64,000 nucleotides of DNA from Dryas octopetala. Taxonomy: Eukaryota > Streptophyta > Magnoliopsida > Rosales > Rosaceae. Below the pieces are notes generated by a model. It worked only from the letters and a program-made list of their open reading frames with translations, had not been told where the DNA came from and searched no databases. Each line of letters begins with the position of its first letter. The stretch's first letter is position 1. The position numbers were made by a program, and so were the translations under genes. Location: the NCBI GenBank assembly GCA_963921425.1, contig OY992834.1:3844001-3908000 (forward strand), in the 5' to 3' direction. Shown here one piece after another: positions 35,150-47,983 of the stretch.

Positions 35150-37285
35150 TCACATTGCGTTTAAAGTTTGCATCTTTTTCTTACTTGGCTTTGACAATGG
35201 GAGTGATATCTGGATGAACCCAAACTTCTTCCTATGTGTTATAAACTGCTTTTGTTCACTTCCATCTTTCTCAGCTTTTGGGGCAAGTGTTAAATCCTCC
35301 CTCAGTGCATGAAGCATTTCACTCAAAGCCACTCTGTGCGTTTCAGCGTGGCCACGATCCATCTCCTTTTTTGCAGCATAATCTTCAGGGAGAACTTGCT
35401 TCCTGCTAAGCACATCTCGCATTGAAACTGTTGGCCTCAGAAGGGGCTTTGGATTCGAACCATCACTTCCTATGACTGACCTGTTCATGACTGACTTGTT
35501 CATGTCATTCATCGGAGAATTCACCGGTGATTGAAAATTGTTTAGATTGTTGGTAGTGTTGTAAGCAGCCTGCCCCTTCTGATCATGCTCAGGTACCAAC
35601 CTGTGGAGAGCCTCTTCAGCAGCAATTTGCTTTCTATTGGCAAGTTCTACTCTGTTCAGAGCCTCCTCCAAGAACTGTTTGCTGTGATTAACTTCATCTG
35701 TTGCTGCTTTCAACTTGTTCAATATGGCCAGTTTAGAAGCATTGGCTTCATCAATTTGGAGCACGGCATCTACTAACTTCCTCTTGAACCAGCCCTCAGC
35801 TTCTTGAGCCTTCAAGTAATCTAGAGGAGATTTCATTTTACAACTAAAACTCATTTTCTCAGGCTCTGGAAGCAGCACATTCCCTGATGAGCTCTCACAG
35901 CATGTTAGAGCCTTGATCTCAGCAAGAGCAACAGCTTCTGCTGCCCTGGCTGCTTCTTCCATCTTTTTTGCGGCGACCCACCTCATTTCAGCAGTCTTCA
36001 TACTGGTTTTGTCCTGTTCATTCCTTGACATTTCCCTTGAAACACATGTTGAATTCTCAAAACTGCTATTGGCATTGGCTTTTGCATCACCAGCTACTTG
36101 TGTCTTCACTTTTATGTTCTTCATCTCCTCCTCTAGTGATGACACCCCTGCAAACTGTGATGTTAGCCTCTCCCGGGTCTTTTCGAGCAAGATTTTCTCG
36201 TTTTTCATTTTCTTATTCAAAGATTCAACAGAAGATTGAATCACCCCAAGATCATTGATGGTTTTACCAAGGTTCAATTTTGCTTGCTTCAACTCCATCA
36301 AGATCATATCAGGAGAAGTAGGGTAGGGACTTGGATTTCTATAATTTTCTTTGTTCATTTCTTTGATAGCAGCAGGGGATGAGATCATGTATTCTTCTGA
36401 ATGAAAGTCCACTGGTGGGACTGTCAAGCATTTCAATGCTTCTTTCTGCAGCTGTCTCTTTAGCTCTTCCAGAATCCTTTTTGTTGTTGCCAGTTCTTCA
36501 AGGACATCAAGTGTCTCTAGCTCTTTCACAATCAGATCCTTCTCCAACTCTGCTGCTTGTTCCTCCACTTTCTTCAAGTCAAACTCTTCAACACCATTCT
36601 GCTAATCAAAATGTCATTGTAAATTTTAATCCAACCAAAATTAGACACCCCAAACAAGAAATGTAAAGATGATCTAGTAGCAGAAATACATAATTAAAAA
36701 GGGACTTGAATTAACTTGGAAACAAGTTTGTAACACTCACATTGTCTACTATAAACTTGTAACACTGACAAATTTGTATTCTAAAAAGTGTGACAGGATG
36801 TATTCCGACATATATTGAATGAACTATTATTATACATACTACCAAAGCCAAAATCCAAGGTAACTAAAAATTTAAAAAAGGTATTTAAATTTTTTCTTCT
36901 AACTATGAAACAAAATTGTGTTTAAAAAAAATGACTTGCTTGAACAAGTAAATGAGTTCAAATTTCAATCCCACATAAAAAGACAAGAACTAGTGCTTGA
37001 CTTGACAGTTGACACTGGACTTACATAGTTTTCTCCCAGCTTGTATAATGGTATCCAGGACCCGCTACCGCCAAAACGGGTCACGGCCTCCTTGACCGAC
37101 CCGAAAGGCGGGGAAGTATCAATCTCCGCTCTCAAGCTCACCTTCCTTATCCCGGGCGGACCCGGGGACGCGGGACCTCCATGCCCATGACCCGAACTCG
37201 TGCTAAAGCGGAACGTTTCGGACCCGGTGTCGGACCTTATTTCCTTAATACCAGGTGTTCCCGGAACCGCTTCGTTGGACGCCAT
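35150..37285 (-). CDS. WEB-family coiled-coil protein (At2g40480-like), two exons
   Basis: Exon 1 (37025-37285) and exon 2 (35150-36598) give 569 residues. The N-terminus holds a Gly/Pro/Ser-rich stretch (TSSGHGHGGPASPGPPGIRK) and then the conserved block VSLRAEIDTSPPFGSVKEAVTRFGGSG, typical of WEB/DUF827 proteins. From about residue 90 to 460 the sequence is heptad-rich coiled coil (VEEQAAELEKDLIVKELETL, RERLTSQFAGVSSLEEEM, KMEEAARAAEAVALAEIKAL, EEALNRVELANRKQIAAEEA). The end is basic (KKFGFIQISLPLSKPSKKKM). WEB1 relatives take part in chloroplast photorelocation and cytoskeleton-linked signalling; the role of this member is not known. The intron sits after the GSWIPLYKLGENY segment. Confidence 0.92.
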
Positions 37286-40200
37286 TGCAAAAACCCAATT
37301 CGTTTGGGCAATCGTTCAGAGCCAGAAGCCTTTAAAATGGAGTCTGGGGACAAACCCATGATGGAAAACAACCACCTTCTGTGATTTTATGTGGTACCGA
37401 GGATGATGGAGGCGTGATGATGATGCTGCTGGTGGGGGACCGAGTCGCGACTCGGTTGGTTAAGACTGGCCATTGGACAAGTAGGAGAACCGGGTCCACT
37501 CGGTGAGTAAAGTTTGAGCGTGGTTTTTTTGCCTATATGTAAGAGGGTTTGTCATTTGCGACGTGGCTGAAGGCGATTGGTTGGTTTAAAGTAAGTCAAA
37601 TTGGTGGTTGACTTTTTGTGTCGTTGAGGCAATGCGGGTTCAGTAATTAAGTGCGAAGTGTGGGGTGCGAGCGAGGGGATCACTTCCTTGATTCAGAATT
37701 TGTGAGCGTGAATTACGGTTTCGACTTTCGATTGCGGGTTTTGGGAAAGTCATTAACGCAGTTGCAGTTATGATTGACTTTTTAAAGGCGATGGAAAGTT
37801 CGTTTGGTTGGTAACTTTATGATTTGTTTTTCGCTTTTTTTACTGTTTAGTTTGTAGATTAATAGATTAAAGTAGATTTTCTTTGATTTTTGCTTTTCTT
37901 TTTATGGTAATATTGGTTTTCTTCTTCTTTTTTTTGCTTGCAGAAGATGGTTTTCTGCTTTTTGTTGTAAAGAAAAAGTGATAAAAGTGAAAAACAATTA
38001 TACACGCGTTAACTTTTTCTTTTATTTTTCAAAAAAAGAGAGATCCACCACATGACATTATAACAAAGTTAGTTTTACTTTTATTTGAGCACCTTATTTG
38101 CTCACTTTTACCCCCTATCTTTCATCAATAATGTTAGTGACTTAGTGTCACTTTTCTTCGTAGAGTTTAGTGGTTATCTAAAATCAATACCTATAATTGT
38201 AATTCTATTATAAAGACAAATGAAAAATTGGGCCGTGATTCAAAAGAATTAGGCAAAGTGTTTGTTTCTGAACGACATTAGTGGAGAACACTCACCTTGA
38301 TCAATGTGAATTGATTGAAATTTGACCACGATTTGAATGGAACTACATGCAAGGTTGCGAGGTTTTTGGCAAATGACATTCTTTTTGTAAAGTAGGTCAT
38401 TTGATAACTAATTAAAACTGACATAAAATAGATCACGAGAATCAATATCCTATATTTTTATCATATTAGATCGTCACATTATATATGGTAATTAATGTGT
38501 TAATTAACAAACAATTAGGTTAATCTTTCGCGACAAATTTGAGTGTGGAAGAAGTAATTGGCAAAGCTTTGGGGCCTTTGTTTGGGGTTGCAAGTTGCTA
38601 GGGTGCTTGGTTTGCCAAACTATTCAAGGGGATTAATTTGGACTCCTTGTTCGTTGTCCATCTGTTAACTTATCTTCTAGATGAATGAAAGAGACCAATG
38701 GACCCTTACTCATGCCCAAAGAGAAAGAAACATGGTGGCTGACTCCCTGCTTGCAGACTCAGAGTCAGTCTGGTTTTGGGCTTGCATAGACTTGAAGACC
38801 TTCTCCCATGTCTGATAAAAGCTTCAAGAGGATTAGACCAAGACTCATTTGTGGCCCATTTACTTTTGGGCTAAGGCCCCTATGTAAAAATTGCAAAAAA
38901 AAACAAAAAACAAAAAACAAATATATATTGTCGTAACAATTAATGTGACAATTTATATAACAATAAATACACAACCACGGAACCACCACATAATATATAT
39001 GATGAATATGATGAGAAAGCTTCTATGTATCTCTGCCGGCCACCCTGCTACCATTTATTATATTCCTTTAGTTCTTGCCTACCCGCGCCACCCTTCTGGA
39101 TCTCTCTTTATGTGCATGTGCTTCACACATTGTCTCATTTCTGGTGAATAATTTCACACTTACATAATTTTACTGTCAATTCAACATTGTCATGATATAT
39201 ATATATATGCATAACAGCAGAAGTTGGCATGTGATTTATGTCCTGAGCTCCCGTTGATTACGCATGCATTGCAACATGGTTGGTTGGTTGCTTGCTTGCT
39301 CGAATGTTAGTTCTAATAATTACATAATTATAAACAAACAAAACTGCATGTGTAGCTACAATCCACCCAAGAATAAAAGACAGCAATCAGGCAAGAGAGC
39401 ATTCATATTTCTTGTCTTTAGTGGCAAGGGAGTGAACAGTACTGATTTAAAACCGTGGGTCATAAGCTCATAATTTAGGGCACAGAAATCGGTGGGGGTA
39501 GTTGGAGAGTCTAATTTGTGCAGCATATTAATTACCCCCTTAATTACAAGGTGATCGAGCTAGCTAGCTCAATTTGTACAATTTGATGAGTGTTGGGGTC
39601 GACAACCTTTTGCGTACACATGTTCTGTAATTGATTCCACGAGTGCAAGTGCAAGTGTGCAACACATGTATATAAAAAAAAAAAAAACATAAAATATATT
39701 GACGTACTCTGGCAAATTAATGCCCAATTTGTTACTAATAATTCTGTGTCAAGACTAGTCATAATATTGTATTGCAATTCATTTGGCTCATCAGACTCTC
39801 TCGATTGACCTGAATTATTAGTATCATTTATTTCATTGTGGGTGTACATGCATGACAGTGTGAATGTATACGTACGTGTGATGTCCCAAGAGAAATTAAG
39901 TAATCAGCAGGTTGTAATTAAATAGGCCATTTTTAGTGGTCCCCCAAAATAAATTAATAATTATAATAATAGTAATCCTGCTACCCCGGCCCCATACATG
40001 CACCAGTAAATGCAATGGGTCCAAGTTAATTATATATATATATATATAGCCCCTACAAAAATACAATATATGAACATGTTTTTGAGCCAGTATTATCTGG
40101 CTCCTCCCAATTGTACCATTAAAACAACAACTCAGGGAGTCATCATATATGGACCACCATAAACACTCTAATTTATTACACAGTGTACGCTCATCCTAGC

Positions 40201-41378
40201 CTGACCAAATCCCACACTAGCTTCCTCAACTGTTTTTTGTTATGGCGTTTCAATTCATACGTATGATATAATTAGAGCATCCAACTTAAAATTAATTTAC
40301 AATAGGTGAAGAGTTATAAGACTTATAAGTACATATATATGTTAAGCTCTAGTTTTCCGATATACGACATTACTCCATATTATTCTCAACAACATATATA
40401 TATATGGTCATGCTAAACTCATGTCATATGCATAGCCTTATAATTAATCTTCCAAAAAAATTTTATTGGGTAGTTGTTATGACTCAATCAATTTTTTGTT
40501 TCTTCATAATTTTTAGAAAAAAGAAGACAGCCGATGAGATTAGCAGCCAGCAAAGTTAATTAATCACGTACAACTGTGCTTATGGCTAAAAATAATTAAT
40601 TGAGGAATCCCCACTTCATTAATTTTAAGCTTAAGTTATGTGCTATTGAGTCCATGATCACAATTTGTCTAGTAGATGACACAATCTCCATTTGTCGGGA
40701 AAGGATGGATTTGAATTCGAATCTCATGAACCAGAGTACGTTGATTAATCACACAAAAATGATGTCTTATTGAGACAAATTTGGAAAATCAACATTTATT
40801 ATAGATATGTATTTTTTGTGTGTATATATATATAAGTCTTTCCATTAAAGAATTCTTTAAATAGTACGTTTTATTTAAGAGATTCTTTATGGAGTTCATT
40901 CTATATATGAACTGTTTATCTTTTAATTAAGTTTTAATTTTAAAAAAATTTATATAAAAAATTAAACAAATCAAAAATCGTATAACATATTTATTTTTGA
41001 TAAAATAAATTAACAAACATAATATTTTTTATAACAATTTTAAATAATAATGATTTAATCAATCGATTTCCAATTAATTTAATTTTTTACAAGATTGATT
41101 ATTAAATTAAGATTTAAAAAATTGACTGACTTCTCCATGTAAAAATATACAGGGATCCCTCGTGAACTTTTAAATGAGGGACCCCTCTAGCTATGGGTGT
41201 GTACGTGGAAGCTTAAATGAATGGGGAGAGCAGTAATAGCAAAGAGCCAACCAACTCAACTAGTCTACAAGATATTGTATAGAATTCAATATATCATGCT
41301 CGCTGCTTCATCTTCGGATCTTGAATCTGAGATCTGCTAAGTGGAGCTAGCAGAAGCCAAGAAGCTCCAGAATCAAAA
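37286..41378. other. Four-kilobase intergenic region (divergent WEB and DUF688 promoters)
   Basis: WEB and the DUF688 gene are transcribed away from each other, so both promoters lie here. The rest is AT-rich with (TA)n and A runs. A TTGGGCTAAGGCCCC block followed by A-rich DNA at about 38855-38920 resembles a retroposon 3' end. No gene is supported. Confidence 0.5.
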
Positions 41379-42110
41379 ATGGTAGTGAGTACTCCGGATG
41401 GTGATCATGACAACAAGTTCTTCTCTAGGCTTATGTCCAAGGAGAGCTCCATGGCCAACTCTTCCTGCAGAGTCTATTATGGAGAAGCAGCTGGTGCAGT
41501 GCCATTCATGTGGGAGTCACAGCCAGGTACCCCTAAGCACACTCTTTCTCACACCTCTCTTCCTCCTCTCACACCCCCTCCTTCCTATTCTTATAATCCC
41601 AAAAACCCAAAATCCATGCCATCCAAAAAGAGCTCCAAAGAAAAGCTACTTTTGGGCTCCATTATCCCAACTAGGCTGTTGACACTGCGAAAGGCCCACA
41701 TGTCTCAATCATCATCCTCATCACTGTCCTCTATATCATCATCATCATCTTCTTCCTATTCATCATGGTCATCATCATCACATTCATCAGCATCATCATC
41801 TTTGAAAAACAAAAAGGGTACTCGTACTAGTACTCATGATCATCATCAGAAACATACATGTTTCTCGGTTTCAAGGAAGAAGCAGCCCTTTGATTATTAT
41901 GATGAAGACGATGATAATGATGATGATGCTGGTGATGATGCTGATCCAACCTCTGGATCACCCATTTCGACTCTGTGCTTTGGCGTTGAACACAAAACTA
42001 GTACAAATTTCAACGGGATCGGAGGAGGCTGCTTTTCAGTGCGGAACATGAAATTTGCCTTCTTGTCCATTACTAGAGTAGCAGGCAGACGTACTAGTAC
42101 TATTGCTTAA
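41379..42110 (+). CDS. DUF688-family protein, intronless
   Basis: One exon of 243 residues. The family signature VPFMWESQPGTPK lies at about 41-53, followed by a Pro-rich stretch (LPPLTPPPSYSY). A long Ser-rich low-complexity region follows at about 109-140, encoded by repeated TCA/TCT/TCC codons. Next come a His-rich patch, an acidic run (YYDEDDDNDDDAGDD) around 170-185, and a conserved-looking C-terminus (CFSVRNMKFAFLSITRVAGRR). No signal peptide or membrane helix is visible. Function is unknown for the family; disorder predominates. It lies between WEB and LBD15, the interval where Arabidopsis has a small gene of unknown function. Confidence 0.85.
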   Translation: MVVSTPDGDHDNKFFSRLMSKESSMANSSCRVYYGEAAGAVPFMWESQPGTPKHTLSHTSLPPLTPPPSYSYNPKNPKSMPSKKSSKEKLLLGSIIPTRLLTLRKAHMSQSSSSSLSSISSSSSSSYSSWSSSSHSSASSSLKNKKGTRTSTHDHHQKHTCFSVSRKKQPFDYYDEDDDNDDDAGDDADPTSGSPISTLCFGVEHKTSTNFNGIGGGCFSVRNMKFAFLSITRVAGRRTSTIA

Positions 42111-45100
42111 TTAATTAGGGTTTTCTGTGTGATCAATATCATGTGTTAAATCTTTCTCTTCTTCTACTTTGTAGAATCTTAATTTTAGTGTAAGTGGCAT
42201 GCAGTGATCGATATGATATGGACTACCATGAATATGAACCTGTGTGGAGTGTAACGTACCTATGCGTATATATTCTCATTAATGTCATATCTTATGAGAT
42301 CAAAATTCGAACATAATATATCCATGAAATTCGATCAGTTTTCTAATTTTGAGCCAAGAATCCAAATTTGATCTTATCCATCTCGTCGTGAACATCATCA
42401 GATAATGCTGTTTTGGGTGATTCATTAAGTAATTTGATTGCAATTAACACTGTTAATAAAGAAGAGTAAATCAAAGTAGCTTTGTTAGTTTGATATGCAT
42501 CAGAAATCACATTATTTCCACTTGTGGGCATGACATTGTTTAAGTAGATAGAGGGCCGTACAGTGGCAGCTGGTGGCTTGAGTTTATAAATGCAATGGGA
42601 TCCATACATGTGCGAATAAAGCTTGGAGTCATACATATAAATAAATAAATATAAATTCAAACTGTGGCTTCTCGCGTGTGCTGTATATTATACAAAGAAG
42701 CTGCGGAATTTAATGCAAGCTGTAAGCCTGCAACTGTTTCTGTTTTTGTTTTGTCGACTTCTCACTTGTTCATGTGGCCGGGTCAGTGACTCGGTGGATG
42801 TGTCAATTCTAGAATGCGTATGTAAAATGTATAATTTTTTTTTTTTAATAGTTGTTATGGACCTATGGTCTTTGCAATCTCAAGTCAAAGTCCGGTCTAT
42901 ATATATATTTTCTTTTAAATGAGAAATTTGAATTTAGAAGCTCTCATAAATACTACTTGATCACAATTAAGTTAATTGACAAGATTGAGTCTATATGACT
43001 ATACGTAATTTTATTGTTCGTGTGCAGACATTGATGACATATTATTCACCCCCCATCCTCTTTCAATAATATTTAATTTTATTTATAAATTTAACTTTTT
43101 ATGAAATATACTGTTCAGAAGTACTGCTGTGAGTTATATGAATTTTGCTTTAAGAAATAAACTTATGGTGGGTGAAAAAAAAAAAAACAAACACTTAACA
43201 AAGTTTTACATTTGGTGTGCTTTGAGATTGGCATAGGACTTAAACAATTAAACCTATTTTTAAATGTGGAAATTAAACTAAAGCCCGACTCACGTGGCCC
43301 ATTACTCAACATTTGAGAAATAAGTTCATCAGTGGCCAAAAAAAAAAAAGAGAGAGAGAGATATAGGTGCATCGGTTTTGGGCCTTGTGAATTGATTGGG
43401 CTACATTGAAATTAGGGAGTATTATCTTGTTTCTGAATTGGGGAACTTTTGGAAAGTGTTGTTTGAATGGCACGTTCTATATGGTCTTATTTTGGAACAA
43501 CGTCTACTACCATCTACAGTGTTCTTCGTGGAGATCTAAAATATTGAGAATTATGAAGAAGAAATTTTCTGAAATTGATACGAAACGAACCCGAAAAATA
43601 AAAGGGTCCACTATGATATTTGTGGTATTTATAGATGTAATGAACTCTAACTTAGGTGATAGTGGATGAGGTAGAAGGTGATGGAATATATAGTACTACC
43701 CTTTCACCATGCCATTCATTAGAAAAACACTCATTTTTCTCTTTTAATTTGTTGGGAAATTTTCCATTATAGTATTCTTACAAGTTACACTTTGGCATAT
43801 ATATATGCACGCATGGAAATGCGACCCTCTTTAATTTGGTGGGGGAAGAAATTAAGTTTGGCAATCCACAGTGATTAGTCCAACTGTATAAAAAATAAAG
43901 GTAGAAATAAAGTATGAGATGTATTAGTTGATGATTCAATATATGGACCTGTAGCTAGCTAGCTAGGGAGAAGTCTGAGGTTCTCATAAACATGAGTCAC
44001 ATGACAGCTACAGTTTACAACCAATCAAAGTTGATGTATATGAACAGCTTATATATATGGTTTTCTTGATATGCGCGCGCCTAGCTATAGCTAGTTGGCG
44101 ACCATGCATATATATATATATATATGTTGACCTTATAATTTAGAGCTTTGAAACGAATGTTTGTTCGGTATAAAAAAAAAAAATATGAATTCAAATTATG
44201 TGCATGTGGTAGGTTTTGGATCAAGATTAATACCAGCAGGCAGCTGGGGATCATATCATGACCAAATTTAAATATCTTAGAGGGGTCTTTATATATTTGA
44301 AAGCTGGTTCATACTTTGGGTTTTGGTGCTGATAATTACAAGGTAGAGTGAGAGAGTACTGAGAAAGTAGGTTGGGGATGAGAGAACATCGGGGCGACTT
44401 GTTAGCCTTATAATACGGGTCAAACAAGAGCTAGCTAGCTACTAAGATGGTGTCATTCCCTTCAATTCTAAGCAATACATGCATATATATAAATTAATTA
44501 TATTTAGTGCCTTGATCAACTCAATTCAATTCCTTTCTCTTCAAATATATATATATATATATATTTATATTCCTCTCTATATATCTCTCATTAATTCCTT
44601 TCCGTCCCTTTCACCACCCACTTTGACATAACACTCCCCAATATCACAACTAAGAATTTTCGATCCCCATATCCCAATATCTACCGACCATATATTATAC
44701 TACTCCTAATTGCCTTGCCTTAGTAATTAGGTCATTGGAATTAAACTTGGCTTAAAGTAGATTGTTCTACCGCTGTAGCTAGTCAATACATGAAGTTTCG
44801 CATATTAGAACTAGCTCGTCAAATCGAGAAACCAACTGAACATTTCCTTAGTCAAGCATATATGCGTGCATGTGCCATGCTATAGTGGCACACAACTCAA
44901 AAACTAATATTGGTATTGGGTTCCTTCTTAATTAGATAATTATTAATTGGGGAAAATTTGATAGATGCAGCTTAGCATTGAACAAAGTATATATATAATC
45001 ATTTGAGCTATTGACAGCACTAGAAACATATGGGTAGTGCAAAATCTGGATAGTTGAAAAAAACAGCTATGTTAGATTAAGCAGAATGCTTTCCTTATAT

Positions 45101-45146
45101 GAAAAATGTAGGTGAGCTGTCCAGAAAATCAGCACCTGTATCTGTC

Positions 45147-45181
<35 letters not shown>

Positions 45182-45700
45182 ATCCGTCACAAAGCTAAAG
45201 ACTAAAGTCACAGCTGCCTACAAAATTAAGGATGATTAATAACTTATCTTGAAGGGTGTCTAGTCTTTTTCTGTAGACATCACTGATATTGTTGATTAAT
45301 TTCTTTAGACTTAGTTGTGAGCTTCTTGAAGTGGGAATTTTTGCTAACAATTGTCAATCAATCGATCACTTGTTGACATGGTACATATATCTACCTTTAA
45401 GGAAGAGGAGTTTGTGATGACAGAAAAAAAAAAATTACAATCAACTTTTGATTGGATTAATTAATTGTCCCATTAGATTTACCTTTTTTTTTTTTTTTCT
45501 CTCTCTCTCTTTTTCTGGGTGTGTGTTCTCTTTTGCTTGTAAATATCGACTACTGATCGAGTGAAATAGACAAGGAATAGTTACGTTTACCTGAAATGAG
45601 AGAAATGAGTACGTAGCTGGCTAGTTTCAGTAGGTGTAAGTTATATAGCTACCAGAAGGGGAAAGAAAATAAAAGGTATTCGATCTGATTGGTTTGAATT

Positions 45701-45739
<39 letters not shown>

Positions 45740-46261
45740 GATGTAGTTCATGTTGACCAATGAATTAGTTATATATGGTTGTGAGTAAATGATATAGTTA
45801 ATGTTTAATTAGCTCTCATAGCAACTGGGTCTAAATTAAATTGGTCTTCGCCAACTTCAAGTACAAATATATTGCGGTTTTCATACGGTGATGCTCATAT
45901 GAAAATTAACTTCGTTTTCTGAGCTAGATCCTAGCAGATAATGGACTTTTTAATCAAAGGTGGTTCTTGATATTGACAAGAAACTAACATGGCTGCATTA
46001 ATATTCCTGCTTAAATATTTGATCACTAATTTTTTTTCTTTTAATTCCAGTTTGACCAATAACGAATTGTTTTATGATACCGATTATGCCTAAGATATAT
46101 TATAGCCTTTTTTCTTTTTGATTGCAAAGAGAGAATATATAGGACGAAAGTCAAACTTTTAGTATGAGTACTGTGGAATTAAAGCTAGCTATAATCCCCA
46201 CAAATATATACTAAGCATGTTATATATAAAATAAGATGTAACAAATATATGGAGGTGTAGC
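42111..46261. other. Intergenic region between DUF688 and the hAT MITE
   Basis: Strongly AT-rich, with (TA)n microsatellites (near 44110, 44550, 45150, 45710) and several A runs. No coding frame with a recognisable domain and no RNA gene that I can support. Part is probably distal regulatory DNA of LBD15. Confidence 0.5.
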
Positions 46262-46269
46262 ATTTTTCT

Positions 46270-47161
46270 CAGTGCCGGCCTTGAAGGGAAGGGGGGCACC
46301 GAGTGCGACTGCCTAGGGCTCACCTTTAAGGGGGGCCCATAAATTTTTATATTATGTATATATTAATATATATATATTAAAAAAATAGTAGTTTAGTCTA
46401 TTAATATATATATATTATGTTATAATGTCTTCGTTGCAATTAGGCCCTTCTACTTTGTGTCAGAGCTGTAGTTATCTAGTTTCTTTCTTTAGGCTTAAGC
46501 CCCCTTTTGTAAAAAAAAAAAAAAAAAACTAGGTTCTTCTAAGATATAAAATTTGGATTTTGCAACCTATTTTTCCTTGATTATTAGTTGAAAACCACCT
46601 TTTTATTTCCTTAGTTTGTGTTTGGCCAACTTGCTTCATTTTTCTTTGGCTTTGGCTTCTCACGTGAATCACAAGAAAAGCAAGCCAACATCCTCATCTG
46701 CATGGCAGTGGATCCTTTTTGCCCTTGGGTTTACACATTTTTTTTTCCATTAAAAGTACATGTCTTCTTTCTGGAAAGTTGGATTCAAAGAGCATGTTTG
46801 CTTTGAATTGGCAAAGACGGATCTTTGCCTCCCCATATAGTTTTGTGGAAAACTGGTTTTTTTTTTTTTTTCCACAGGCTCTTTCAATCTGAAAGAAATT
46901 AGAGAGGTCCCATTAAAACAATAAGGTAATTAATGTTTGAGTATGTATTTTTCCCTTTTAATTTTTCTCTTATATTCTTATAAATTATTTTTTTTTTCAA
47001 TTATTTTCTTGACGTTCAACCAAAAATTTCTTAATTGATTTCTTGATGTGATCGAAAATTTCTTAATTGATTTCTTGTCAATTGTGAATTATTTTGCAAA
47101 AGATTTTATTAAAGGCCCAATTTAATTAAATTTCGCCTTCCAAAAGTCAGGGCCGGACCTG
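46270..47161. mobile_element. Non-autonomous hAT element (MITE), 892 bp, exact 8-bp target duplication
   Basis: The left end reads CAGTGCCGGCCTTGA and the right end, read inward, CAGGTCCGGCCCTGA: 15-base terminal inverted repeats with three mismatches. The 8-mer atttttct stands immediately outside both ends (46262-46269 and 47162-47169). An 8-bp duplication and CAG termini are the hAT hallmark. Just inside, ggggggcccat and its counterpart aggccca continue the symmetry weakly. There is no transposase. A poly(A)-tailed tag (aggcttaagcccccttttgt plus 19 A, 46491-46528) lies inside, probably a later retroposition. Confidence 0.83.
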
Positions 47162-47169
47162 ATTTTTCT

Positions 47170-47897
47170 CACTAGTTTTTCTTAGGTTATTAAGATATAT
47201 AACTATATTTAATATCAGCTGATAATATGCCTCTTTTCTTTAAAAAAAGAAGAAAAAGCTAGTTAGGTCTGTGCTGAGAATGAAGCAAGAAGCACATGCA
47301 GATGAAATGAAAATTGAAATGGTGGATTCAAAAAGTCAAAACACATTTAAGGACTCACACGTGAGCCAAGGAGCAGTCTCACATATCATAGAGCTGGCAT
47401 TTATGCTTTGCTATAGTACTCATCAGTATCCATTGATGCTTCATATCTCGATCTATCAGACACTCAAAGAATACGTACTGCTTTGTTTGATCTGTGGAGA
47501 ACTATAATTCCTCAAGTCCTCGTACAATATCAACCAAACCCATCATCGATCACCAACAAACAAGTTATTCAGTTCACTACTTTCCCCCTCTTATTATATA
47601 TTTGATATTTCAGTCTCTCTACAACTCCATATATATATATATATCCCTTTGAACCATCCCTTTCTCTCTCTCTCTCTCTCTCTCAATAATTTATTTATAT
47701 ATATATAAACAATATAAAGAGTGGATTGGACCACTTTTCTCTACTTTTCTGGGTATCTTGGCTTTGAAGTACACTCCTTTGGACGCCCTCCCTTATTTTA
47801 CAATCCCTAGCTAGCTTCTTAATTCCCTCTTCCTCCTTCTCTTTCTCTTTTAGCCACTCCACCCTATCCCACACTCACACCCAGAGAGCATGCCTGA
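47170..47897 (+). promoter_or_regulatory. LBD15 promoter and 5' leader
   Basis: The interval directly upstream of LBD15 holds CT microsatellites (47662-47684), (TA)n runs and CT-rich leader-like sequence (about 47800-47897). A TATA-like string occurs in the AT repeats, but its multiplicity prevents choosing one. Confidence 0.4.
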
Positions 47898-47948
47898 ATG
47901 TCCAGAGAAAGGTACGTATTTCATTAATTACCTCTACACCCCCCTTAG

Positions 47949-47983
<35 letters not shown>

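Noticed and set aside
38855-38920. Possible retroposon 3' end (TTGGGCTAAGGCCCC followed by A-rich DNA)
   Set aside because: No flanking duplication was visible, so I mention it only in the spacer entry.
41398-41682. Second plus-strand frame within the DUF688 gene
   Set aside because: Out-of-frame shadow of the real coding sequence.
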